NCBI GenBank assembly: GCA_963969365.1
Contig: OZ017761.1
Coordinates: 248,001 to 312,000 of the forward strand
From: Asterochloris sp. CNOR1
Lineage: Eukaryota > Chlorophyta > Trebouxiophyceae > Trebouxiales > Trebouxiaceae
Direction of reading: 5' to 3'
Length of the DNA: 64,000 bases
The position numbers were made by a program, and so were the translations under genes. Under the pieces are notes generated by a model. It saw only the letters and a program-made list of their open reading frames with translations, did not search any database and was not told where the DNA came from. Within the stretch, counting starts at the first letter, position 1, and the number at the start of each line of letters is the position of its first letter. This document shows, piece by piece, positions 34,570-45,444 of the stretch.

Positions 34570-37500
34570 ATGCAAAGACTGCAAGGTGTAACATTAGCTT
34601 GCTTTGCAAAAAAAACATTTTGCAGGATGAGGCTGAGCAGCAGTAATTTCCGAACTTTATTGTGCCCACTCCCCTCTCGTTGTCAGGTCCTGTTCTTTCT
34701 GAAGTCAAAGACTGATTCTGCTCGAGCTGTTCGCGTCAAGTGTTCATCTGTCACATTTTCAGCCTCCACAGCCTCAGCAAACGGTACCATGGCAGTTCAG
34801 ACCCAGGTGATCCTCGCCTTTGCTTGATCAACCGTGAGGAGGGAGAGGATTGTGTTTGGGCACTTCCACGCCTGCAATGCAGGACTTGTACAAAGACCTT
34901 GAGGAGAGGCTGCAGGAGCTGAGCAATCTGTCCAGCGTCAGCAATTTGCTGGTGAGGCATGTTCTTGCTTTGCCTGGTGATGGCAGAGCACTGAGCCCTT
35001 GCTAAGTACTCATGAGAGAACCATGGTGGCTGCAGGCCTGGGATGAGCTGGTCATGCTGCCGTCAAGTGAGTCCTGCTGCAGCAGTCAGCACCCCACATC
35101 TGCAACTGGCAGACCTGGCATGCATGTGTCGTTTATAGCACTTGTTGCTCTCCTGCAGGCGCAGCTGAGTCCCGTGGCAAGCAGAAGGCAGCCCTGGCCG
35201 GCGTGCTGTATGACAAGGCAAGCTGCTGCTGAACCCAGATCACCTCTTCCTGGGTCTGCCTGTGGAAGCTTCAGCTGGTGTGGCATCCATCTGCTTGCTG
35301 TGCCGTACCCAGACCGCGCAGGCTGGTCTATTGGCAGTCGTGCATGGCTTCCAACGACAGGGGCCAGCACGTGTGCAGCTAAGTCACTCACCTGCTGCCC
35401 TGCTGCTGTGCTGCAGCGCACAGATGCAGAGCTGGGACGCCTGCTACAGGGGCTGGGTAAACAGCAGGATAGCCTGCAGCCCCTGCAGGCTGCAGTGCTC
35501 AGGGAAGCCAACAGGTGAGCTGGTCCTGAGTTGGCACTGCCCTTGAGCAGCCGGCATGCTTGTTGATGCGTCTGCCAACGCTGAGTCTGGCGCTGCGTGC
35601 AAGGCATGGTAGCAGCACAGTTGCCTTACTGCCAACCTCAGTCTCTACGGAGGGGCACCCTGTCTAAGAGGTGCCATGAACACTTTCTTTCTATGTTTCT
35701 CAGAAGCTGGCGATGCTCTCCCTACAGGCAGCACATATTCACCAGCTTCTGTGCTGGCCAGGCACGCCTGCCAGCATGCATCATGACGCTGAAGCCAGTC
35801 TGCCTCAATTCAGGAGCTACGTGCGTACCAAGGCCATCTCTCGCAAGCTGGCCAAGCGCAAGGCTGAGCTGGAGAGCGAGGCTTACCAGGTGGGCTCGTT
35901 CAGGGGTGCAAGTTTGGAGCGCGTAGGGCTGATCGAGGCTGCCAGAGGGCAATGTCGACAGACGGCTGTGTTCTCAAGTGGTTTCACAGGGCCCGGCCGC
36001 TTCACCAGAGCCAGGGCGGTGCGCGCCCTGATTGGGCAGACTACCAGCCAGACAGTGCCTCTGCAGGAAGCTGGGAGAACTGGGCACTGCTGAAGGCAGC
36101 CAGAATGCTATGCAAGGAGCCTGCGGCACAGCATGCACCGTGTGATGCCCAGAGCACATGCACATGCAAGTGCACTTGTTGTTGCCCTGCTGTCTGCAAG
36201 CCCTGGTCCAGACCCACTCAGCTGGTGACTGGGGACTGTTGGGGACCTTCTCAGTCACCATCCACAGAGACACAAGTTGCTCTGCTCCCCGTTTGCAGGC
36301 CTGGGTCAAAGCCCGCACAGCCAGCAACTGGAGCCTCTTTGCACCATGCCTGGAAGAGTGGGTGGACCTCATCCGGGAGCAGTGCGCGGCCATCGATCCC
36401 ACCCGACCAGCCTATGACGTCTGCCTAGACGAGTTTGAGAAGGGCATGACCACTCAGCAGCTGGACAAGATCTTTGCCCAGGTGGGTTGCCAGCATGCTG
36501 TCAGGTCTTAGGCAGCTTCTTGGGCAGGAAGGGCACCTGTTGCAGCTCTCAGAGGCAGGCAGAACCTGTCGTGTATGGCTGTGACACCGTCTGGACATCA
36601 GTGACTGACTGAGCCCTCCTGTATCTGGATGCACACGCACTGACAGAGTAATCCTCTGTCACCATCATGATGCCATAAGATAGCCAGCAGACCTGCACCA
36701 GCATGGCTTCCAGCCCTGCCTGCACCTGCTAACCTCTTTCAGCTCCACACCCTTGCCCCACTGCCCCCTCAACAGCAGGGCAGCACCACAATCAGTACCA
36801 AAGGCATGACTTGACAAAACGGACCCTGCCCCCATGTCTGCAGGTCAGGGAGGGCCTGGTTCCCCTGATTGCCAACGTCAAGAAGAATGGCACACCCCCA
36901 GACCGGTCCTGCCTCAGCGGCTCCTTTGACAAGGACACCCAGGCCAAGCTGTGCCACTCCATCAGCCAAGACCTGGGTTTCGACCTGGAGGCGGGCAGGC
37001 TGGACGTATCTGTGCATCCTTTCTCCATGGGTGAGTGGCGCATCTTGTCGACAAGTGATAGGCATGGTAGCCCAAGTAGATGACGCATCTATCACAACCC
37101 CGGCCCCCATTCCCCTTCTCTGACCGCAAGCTGCTGTAGGTAGCAGTGTTGTTTTGAAACGCTTGCATGCCGTTGTGAGAAGCTGGGCTCTGACCTTGAG
37201 GCAGTACGGCTTGTTGCACTCATCCTCCAAGGGTACATGGATCCCTGATGCTGTTGGCTGGGGCAGCTGTGTGCATGTGCCACTGTGAGCCTGTGCAGAT
37301 GACTGCCCACCTCAGTTGAGAGGACTCAGTAAGGCAGTACATCCTCAGTTGTTGATGAGTGGGTTCTGCAGGATACAACTGGCCTTCCTGGCCAGCAGCG
37401 AGCCATCATTTGCTACACAAGCCTGCCATGCACCTGAGGCCAAGGCGCCTGGACATCTTTCTGCACTCTTGCCCTGCATCCTGCTGTGGGTGGAGGCGGT

Positions 37501-40270
37501 TGTGCCCGGCATGGTCAGCATGGACGCCTTCACATCTTGCTGCCCCCCTTCGCATCAGCAGACATGCTGCCTGAGAGCCAGGCCCTGTAGGATGCAGACA
37601 CTGCTGTTTCACACAGCAGTCTGGCCGTGGTGTTGTCCTGTTTCCAGCAAGGGTCCCCACCCCTCCTGTTGATAAACGGCGTCCATGCCTCAGCCCTGGC
37701 CTGGCCTAGATCTGGTGCCTGCAGGGATGAACTCAACAAGTACCCACTTCCGCTGCACCAAAGCTGAGCCTCTTTTCAGAAATATATTATGCATCTCCTC
37801 TAGCCTGAAGCTCAGAACTGGGTGCAGGTGTGCACCCCACAGATGTGCGCATGACCACCCGGTTCAAGGAGGACGATGTGACCGAGGGCCTGACTGGGGC
37901 AGTGCACGAGACAGGGCACACCCTGTACGAGCAGGGACGCAACCTGGAGCATGATGGGCTGCCTGTCAATGAGGTGGGCCCTTGTCGAAGCAATTCAAAA
38001 TTTATTAAGAGCACAGCTTACAAGCTGTGCAGCTGCTTGCTGTGGGCAGATTGCAGCCCGATGGTCCACTCGCCATCGTGCAAAGACACACCCTGTCAGC
38101 AATGTGCGCAACCTTGAGCATGAGGTGCTGCAGTCAATGAGGTGGGGTCTGTGCTGCCGGGCTGCGCTTTGCTGTGACCAGTGCTGGCAACACAGTGCTC
38201 TCATTCAGGGGCGAGCGCTTCTGCACGCAATGCATTGCATCCGACCGCCTGCCAGCAACCTGTTGGCAGCTTGTACAATGGCAGGTGACTTTGTGATGGG
38301 CTGCCGCAAATGGGGTGCAGCTGTGCTGCATTCTCAGCCTGACAGCATCCCAGGAACTTGCTATCTACGTGGCACAGATACATGCCCCCTACATGCTGCT
38401 GATATGCCACCAAATCCGTCAGCAGCTGGCAACGCCAGTTGATGAGGTAAGTTGGTGTGGTGGGGTGGGGTCTGGTAGTTTGAGACTTGGTTGCTTTAGG
38501 GCCACCAGGCTGTTGCAGAAGCCCTGTTGCCCTCTCAGAGCGCTCAGGGTTCTGCAGTCTGCTTGTACAGCCTGTCGAAGGCCGCTGTGTCAGCTTCGAG
38601 CATCACTGCAGATCAGTCCAGGGGGCGTCGTGCAGTCTGCATGCAGCTGCGGGCTTGCAGTGCTCAGGCTGGCTTGCTTGTGTGTGCTTCCTACTTGCTA
38701 CGCACAAGCCTGCGTCCAGGCTTGCCAGTTCAGTTTCTTGAAGGGAAGAAAAGGAACCTGGCAGCCATTCACCCTCCATCTGCAGGCCATGAGTATGGGC
38801 GTCCATGAGAGCCAGTCCCTCCTCTGGGAGCGCATGGTCGCCCTGCAGCCCCCTTTCTCAAAGGCAAGCTCACTGCTTGCTGATCATGCGCATTGTGGTG
38901 TTGAACATCACACGCAATACCTGCCGCTGGCCAGTGCTCACTGCTGTGCTCTGCGGGATGAGGCACACGCATCACTTGCTGCCCCCAACCACTGCTGTGT
39001 TGAGCAGGTTGAGGGGCACTTCTGTGCCCCGACCTGCATCACCTGCTGCTCACGCTCAAGGAGGCAGGCTCCTGATGCAACATGATGCATGCTCCCGGAG
39101 TCTGCACATGCAAGCAAGGTTGCCCTACATCATTACCCGCCTCTCAATTTGCAGTACCTGCTGCCCAAGTTGGAGGCAGCCTTTCCCCAGCTGGCCAAGC
39201 TGAAGCTGCCCCCCGAGCAGCTGTATGGCGCGCTGAATGTTGTGAGGGACCCCTCCATGATCCGGGTGGAGGCAGATGAAGTCACTTATCCCCTGCACAT
39301 CATTCTCAGGTTAGCTTCCAGTTTCATGCATATGGTTAGTATCTGTCCTGCCGGCAGTACAGCAAACACAGCATGCGCTTGCTGGGGGCCCAGACCTGCA
39401 CTGCACTGAAAGGTGGGCTCAAGGGGACTGGCTCTTACCACCAAGGTTCTCTCTGAACGGCAGGCACCTGAGGAGCCCTGCTGCAGGCGGAAAGCTGCCT
39501 GACAAGCTCACCTGCTGCAGGATTCATGCCCTATGCGGCAACATGGTGTCACTGCAAGCTGCACCATCTGCTTGTGTGCCTATGCTACCTCAACAGCACA
39601 AGCTGCTGCAGAGCGTGGCTCAGAGACATGGGCTACAACCAGTCATTGGCTGTTGCAGGTATGAGCTGGAGCGGCAGCTGCTGGATGGCAAGATCACAGT
39701 AAACGAGCTGCCTGCGCTGTGGAACGAGAGGATGACCGAGTATCTGGGCTGCACCCCTCGGAATGATGCAGAGGGCATCTTGCAGGATGTTCATTGGTCA
39801 GCTGGCATCTTTGGCTACTTCCCCACCTACAGCCTTGGCGCCATGTACGCCTGCCAGATCTTTGAGGTGAGCCTGTGCTGCACATCTGCCACACGACTGC
39901 CTGTGGTAATTGCAAAGCCTGTCTGTGACCGACAAGCGGCTGCCAGACTGATTGGTTGCTGTGCATTAGACAGCACTACCCTGTCAAGCACCTCCGCTGC
40001 TCCTCATGAGACCATGCCCCACACAAATTCCAGCAGCTCTGTTCTTGATTTCTGCAGACTGCACGGTCCCAGCTGCCGGACCTTGACTCTGACATTGCCA
40101 AGGGGAACTTTGCACCCCTCAAGAAGTGGTTGAACGAACACATCCACAAGTCTGGCTCCTTCCATGCAAACGGCGAGGAGCTGATGAAGGCTGTCACAGG
40201 GTCCCCATTGAACCCAGAGGTTTTCCTGAAGTACCTGAGACAGAAGTACTCTGCCCTCTACAAGTGCTGA
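34570..40270 (+). CDS. M32-family metallocarboxypeptidase with likely plastid transit peptide, 13 exons
   Basis: M32 (Taq-type) carboxypeptidases are zinc enzymes that remove C-terminal residues from peptides. Exons are 34570-34806, 34883-34951, 35036-35066, 35159-35217, 35417-35514, 35814-35889, 36299-36481, 36844-37030, 37828-37973, 38786-38863, 39155-39309, 39659-39866 and 40058-40270, totalling 1740 bases (579 residues), all phases matching. The HEXXH zinc site is AVHETGHTLYEQG in exon 9. The downstream family block is MGVHESQSLLWERMV in exon 10. Other family blocks are NLLAWDELVMLPS, FDKDTQAKLCHSISQDLGFD and DVHWSAGIFGYFPTYSLGAM. The first 70 or so residues are Ser/Arg-rich and almost free of acidic residues, ending in a VRVKCSSVTFSAS-like stretch, as in algal chloroplast transit peptides. 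Start codons at 34570 or 34627 are both possible, and ATG 34789 would give the core enzyme. Two introns (after 35217 and 38863) use GC donors. Confidence 0.9.
35218..35223 (+). other. GC donor of a GC-AG intron
   Basis: The exon ends AAG and the intron starts GCAAGC. Using it keeps the M32 frame; no GT donor nearby does. It matches the known strong consensus for GC-AG introns (AG before GCAAG). Confidence 0.8.
37925..38155 (+). repeat. Ghost donor junction after M32 exon 9
   Basis: The real exon end (CGCAACCTGGAGCATGATGG ... CAATGAG before GTGGGC) is copied at about 38107-38152 as CGCAACCTTGAGCATGAGG ... CAATGAG before GTGGGG. The copy keeps an intact-looking donor inside the intron. Confidence 0.85.
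38864..38869 (+). other. GC donor of a GC-AG intron
   Basis: The exon ends AAAG and the intron starts GCAAGC, the same donor as at 35218. It joins in frame to the exon at 39155. Confidence 0.8.
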
Positions 40271-40395
40271 GCAGGGCAGAGACGGCTGATTGTCTAGTAC
40301 ACTCAGAACACTCGGACTCTCAATCAAAGTCTGACTTGATGTTGGTGCACGTTCAACAATTTCAAATAAATCAAACTGCATGTGACAGATGCATG
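40271..40395. terminator. Convergent 3' spacer with AATAAA
   Basis: The M32 and NSRP1-like stop codons face each other over 125 bases. AATAAA at 40365-40370 on the plus strand lies about 95 bases after the M32 stop and may serve as its polyadenylation signal. Any M32 transcript processed there would nearly reach the opposing stop codon. Confidence 0.45.
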
Positions 40396-43300
40396 TCACC
40401 CCCCTGTTCTCTGCCGCTTTCTTGCAAGATACTTCTCACGAGCAGCTGCCAGCTTCTCTTCCCTGCTAGGTCCCTGCACCGCCTCAGGCTCAGCAGCAGC
40501 AGCCTTGACTTCAGCTTTAGCAACTGCGGCGTCTGGGTCTTCCTCCTCATCAATGTCGGGGTCGTTGCTGGCTCTTTTGGCAGTGCTGCCTGCTGGGTGA
40601 TTGCCAGGCTTGGCAGGCCCAGCGTCCCTCTGAACTGTAGCGGCCTCCTGCTGCTGCTCAAACCTGCACGTCAAGACTACCTGGTGGCCAGTGACCATCA
40701 CAAGCTACAGGATGCACAGACCTTCTAGCCCAAAAGCATGGGTTGCTGGCCAACGGACCGCCATGCACAGGCATGCTGCACTGACAGGCAGCACTCAGCA
40801 GGCAGTGCTGACCTTTCTCTGGCAGCCCTGGCGGCCTCCCAGTTGGCCTGAGCCTTGGACTGCTTGAAAACCTCTGCAGGTGCCGCCTCAGCAGCGCTGC
40901 CATTCTGAGCAGCTGACTGCTGCCTGGCTCGATCTGCACTCGAGGGCTCCGCCTCATCCTCCTTGAGACCTGTGCGCATCCCTTGGGTCCGCAGCAGGTT
41001 CCTGCAGGGGCCAAGCAAAGCTTGTCAAAGTAATGGCTCAGGAATGCAGGACCGCCTTGCCCCTGACCAGACTCCTGCAGGTAAGGGCAGACCAGAGTGC
41101 AGCTCCAGCCCCCAAGACATGGTTCAGGGGCATGTGTGGATGCCCCACGAGCTGCACCCGGAGGAGCAGGTGCACATTAAGATGCGGGCAGGGCCCCGTT
41201 GTGATCAGTGACATGAAGACCAGGGGTGCGCATTGTTTGTTCCTTACGGACGGTGAGCACTGACGCATCTGGGCCCCACAGGCAGCCGCTACCAGGCCTG
41301 CACCCATGCCGGCAGCCGCGGAAGGCCCAAAGCCTATCTGTGCCTACATCCTGTGGACTCAGTAACCCAGAGACAAGCCTGGCAGCAGGATGGCATTGCC
41401 AAGAGAGATCCAGAACCTGCCCATGTGCCCAATTCGATATCCTGCTCCGCATCCTTGCCTTGCACTCTGCCAGCCACACAGAGACGCACAGGGCTTTCTG
41501 AAACAACCCACCCTTTGAGATGCTCCACGTGCCTCCTCCTGCTATAGAGCCCCCTACATGCCCAGATCCATGCCAGCCCAGAAGACAACCACACAAGCCA
41601 GCCCCACCTGTAAAAGTTGCCCATGTGTCCTGTTTTGACGACATCGTACTCGGCCTCCTTGGCCTCCCGCACCTTCTCCTCCGCCAGCCACTGCTGGTCC
41701 TCCTGCAGCTTCTTCTTGTAGGCCGCCGTCACAAACTTCTCCTTGTCGCCAAACAGGTGGTCCTCCACCTCGCGCTCCTTGACCAGCCTGCAGCACGCTA
41801 ACACGGCAGAGTGTCAGACGTACGCTGTGGCCAAGCAGCAGGGCATGGGCAGGCGACACAGCCTGCAGAACTTTGCACAACTGCTGCACTTGGTTGTAAT
41901 GGACAACATATGTTTGTCGTGCAGCAACTTCATCTTGCGCTTATCTGCAGTGGCTACCCTTTTCTTGGCCTCATTCAAGTGCATGGATGCGTTCAGCATG
42001 CTAGGTCTCCTTGTAGCAAACGCCCTGCTTGTTCTCTTGCAGCAAGTGTCAGCAGCGCTTGCCCCACAGAAAGCTTGCTGTATGGCGCCTTTCAGAGCCA
42101 ACCTGTGCTCACAGACAAGCCCCTACTGCATCTCCTAGAGCCTCAACCTATGCATCACCCAGCACGACAACGACGGCAGGTACCCAGCACCCTTCATGAA
42201 CATGCAGTTGGGAGAGCCTAGTGCTGCAGGGCTGCAGGCCCGGCCTTCAGCCCCACACCTGAACTTTCGCTCTAGCACCAATTGCGCCCCAACGTCATGG
42301 ACCCACCTGCGCTCATGAAGAATGCCCTGACCCTGCAACCAGGGGCATGGTCACCATGTAAAGCAGAGCTGTCTCCAGACAGTTTGCCTGTTTCATCACG
42401 TCTGGCCTGCACAGGTGCATGTGCTGGGCCCCCACCTGCGCTCGTAGACGATCCCCTGCTCCTTCTCGCGCTCCTTGGCTTTGTCCTTCAGGTTCTCAAT
42501 GTAGCGCGACTGCCTCTCCAGCTTCTCCTGCAGGGCTGGCCGCACCTTCTGGTCCTGCAGGCAGCGTGTTGCAGGTGTCAGCTAGCAGGACCACCCATAA
42601 GCTGGAGCCGTGCAGGCAGAAGCTGAAAGCCACGTGTGCTTGCCACTTGAAGGAGATCCTGCTGCAGTGTTATGCTCCAAGGGCAGGACCGGGCACGATC
42701 TGCAGAGGTATATGGAGAAATATGGGTCCGTGCATGACCGGTACACCCTCAGTTCCTGCTGCGCAGACAGCACAAAGTTTCAGTGACTGCACTAGTGCAG
42801 CTGGGATGCAAGGGCTGTCACCAGCCCTTCTGCACCTGCAGAACAGCCAGGATTGATCTTCTCTTCCTGCAGACAATCAACCTTGGCCTGCTGAGGTGCT
42901 CAGCCGCTCCTGCAGGCGCCAGATTTCGTGCATACTGCCACCACCTGTAGGAGACGCTGTGTGGGCACACTCTGCTGCTCTCACAACAACTGCAGACAGC
43001 GGCAGGCTCAGCCGCTGGCCTGAAGAGACTCTGGCATGGGGAGTGTGTTCGCCCCTCTGCCACCCCTAATGCAGAGGACTTCAGAGGCAGTGGCAGGCCT
43101 GTGGGGGTCTGTGATGTGTTGTTGAGCCCACAGCAGCATGAGCAATGCAGGAGGCAAGAGCTCAGCAAGCCCTCTGCAAGTTGTCCCACGGCAGCATGTG
43201 AGAGGCGACCAGAGCACAATGAGGAGTCCAGTCACTACAGGCAGGTTGACTGCAAGAGCAAAGTCTGACTGCACTGCACGAGCCAAATGACCAGCTTTGA

Positions 43301-43733
43301 GATGCTGTGCAGCACGCTGCACTCAGTAGGAGAGCACCTGCCTGCATGGCGTCGTAGTGGCTGTCATAGTCAAAGACGGTAGCATCCTCCGCTAGAGCTT
43401 GCTGATGCAGCTTATGCACCTGCAGCAGGACGTCAACCTGTCAGTGTGTGCTGCAGCAGCACTGCCGATTGACGGCAGGGCACAGCACTGCAGGACACTG
43501 CATGCGACAACAATCATATTCACCCTTGGGTCTGCTGCTTTTTCAGCTGCAGCTGCTGCAATGCGCCTGTTGACTGCCTCCCTGTCAAATCCGCCTGTGT
43601 CTGCTCCTGTATCTTCATCAGAGTCGTCCTGGGCGAAAGCAGATGGTTTCTTGGCAGGAAGGGCAGGCTTGGGCTTGGCTCCTGGCTTCCGTATCTCCAG
43701 GCCATATCTGACACCCTTGCGGCCACTCAACAT
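40396..43733 (-). CDS. NSRP1: NSRP1-like nuclear speckle splicing regulator (DUF2040), 6 exons
   Basis: NSRP1 (CCDC55) is a nuclear coiled-coil protein that influences alternative splicing. Exons are 43733-43524, 43419-43342, 42554-42436, 41787-41608, 41001-40813 and 40663-40396, totalling 1044 bases (347 residues) with matching phases. The N-terminus reads MLSGRKGVRYGLEIRK, followed by KKPSAFAQDDSDEDT. The conserved core includes ALAEDATVFDYDSHYDAM, SRYIENLKDKAKEREKEQ and VEDHLFGDKEKFVTAAYKKK, the DUF2040 blocks seen in animals and plants. The C-terminus is Ala/Glu-rich, with DPDIDEEEDPDAAVAKAE and a basic end KYLARKRQRTGG suited to nuclear import. It lacks the long RS-like tail of the human protein. 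The intron after exon 2 appears to use a GC donor (CAG before GCAGGT). The symbol marks the family, not a proven orthologue. Confidence 0.88.
42290..42480 (-). repeat. Ghost donor junction of NSRP1-like exon 3
   Basis: The plus-strand block CCCACCTGCGCTCGTAGACG at the real exon end (42432 onward) is repeated as CCCACCTGCGCTCATGAAGA near 42302, about 130 bases into the intron. The donor bases are preserved in the copy. Confidence 0.8.
43336..43341 (-). other. Probable GC donor of a GC-AG intron in the NSRP1-like gene
   Basis: Exon 2 ends ATGCAG and is followed by GCAGGT on the minus strand. The next exon (from 42554) joins in phase only if the cut is here. A GT four bases further would break the frame. 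It is weaker than the AAG/GCAAGC sites elsewhere in the window. Confidence 0.55.
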
Positions 43734-45444
43734 GCTGGCCTGGGAAGAAGGGGAGTATCCAGCAGTCTGAAGCCGAGTTCTTCAATGTGTTCCCGGTCAC
43801 TCACATCTGCTGTGTCTACAATAAGCAACGGCTCACGTGCTCAGGTTGCCCGAGTCGTTCCATGGCGCTTCTGGAATTGCTCTCGTCAGGCACATTGAAG
43901 GGAAAGGGCAGCACCTGCGAAGGCAGCTGGCAGCTCTTCTGCGTGTCACTGTATCAGCATTGCTGATTTTGCAGGCTGGGGCAGGAGGAGGTCAGCCTGA
44001 AGAAACCTGTCATGGCCATAAAGACCAGCCAAGCTGGGGAGTGCGCCTGGAAGCCAGCAAGTGCGACAGCCTTGCCGCGCAGAGGGACAGGCGGGCCGCC
44101 GCATGCTGTGCCTCTGCAGCGCTGACCTCAAAGGAGTCAAGAAGACCCTTGGGGTTCCTGGCTCAGGCCATCAGCATCGTGGCACGGACGCTGGCTGCCC
44201 TGCTCAAGCTGAGTGAGCTCAGCATGGTATTGCAATATGCTGAGAAGTTGTCGTCTGCCAGTTGTTCTTGCTTTGCATTGAGAGAGTGAAATTAGGACGC
44301 TATCCAGGCAGCAGCAGAGCTGAGAGCTTGCAGCCTTCCTGTGGGCAAGCGGCCCACATCATGGGTGAGTGTTGCCCTGGGATCATCTGTTTGACCTCAG
44401 CTGTGTTTTAGCTGCCCATGCCTCGCGCTGTCCACACCTCCCTCTGCCGCCATAGCTTCACAGCTCACCCACTTGTCAGCTTCCCACAGCTGTGGCCTGC
44501 CTGGCCAGACACAAGCAAGATGCTTTGCATTGCTCTTCACAATGGCAGCCTGCCTGACTGCAGGAGTTGGACCGGCTGTGCATGCCCCTGTTCGTCCTGC
44601 ATTGTGAAGGCACATCACGGCCCCAGCCTGCCAGGGCTCATTTGTGTGCAGAGGCCAGGACTCGCTCCTATTTCCTGACAGCAGAGGCAGAGCATGGCTG
44701 TCCACTATGAGCAGACAGCCCAAGCTCATGCAGCAGGGCGTGCATGCTTGTCATGAGATACAGCCTGACCTCTGCACTTGCCAATTGCACAACCTGCAGT
44801 CCGTTCGCAGCAGAAAATTACTGTCCCTGCCGTCGGCATGAGCTGTTGGTACTTGGGGCTGAGCCAGCCTGTACAGGCTACTAATGCCCACATGTGGCAT
44901 TGCCTCCTCAGGCCTGATGCATCATGTCTGTGCACAGCTGCCTGGCTGTTTGGGAAGGTTCTGAAGCAGGTTGCCTGGCATGGGCACAGCACGTGCTGAG
45001 GTCAGGCAGCTCAGACTGGTGATGAGCCAGACTGGTAAGTGGAACCTGTACATGCAGTTGGTCAGCTACACAGCATTGTCATGTGCTGAGAGGTATGTGC
45101 ACCTCTAGGCAGCCATTGCTCTGCACAGCTTACCAGTGGGCATAAGCAATGACACACCTGCTCTCCTCCTTACTGATACTCTGCTGGCAGCCACCATCAG
45201 CGTTGTCTTGCAGGTCTCCACAGCCTGCTTTGTCAAAAGCAGCAGCCCAAGCTCAGTACTGTATGTATTGCAGTGATGCTGGCTGAAATCCCGGGGGAGC
45301 CATCAAGCTGCGGCCTGCTCTTGTGTAAACTGCGCTCATACTTTCTGCTTCTTGTCAAAGCTTTTTAACGATCGTCTTCTCTCCACAGAGATGTTTGATG
45401 CTAGCATGTCTGCAAGTAATCAGCTGTACCAACATGTTTACCAC
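43734..45444. other. No confident gene between NSRP1-like and RING genes
   Basis: This 1.7 kb lies upstream of the NSRP1-like start and downstream of the RING gene stop. A plus-strand open frame at 43837-44289 has a stretch after an acceptor-like TTTTGCAG at about 43978, but no family resemblance and no matching partner exon. It may be promoter plus 3' untranslated DNA. Confidence 0.4.
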
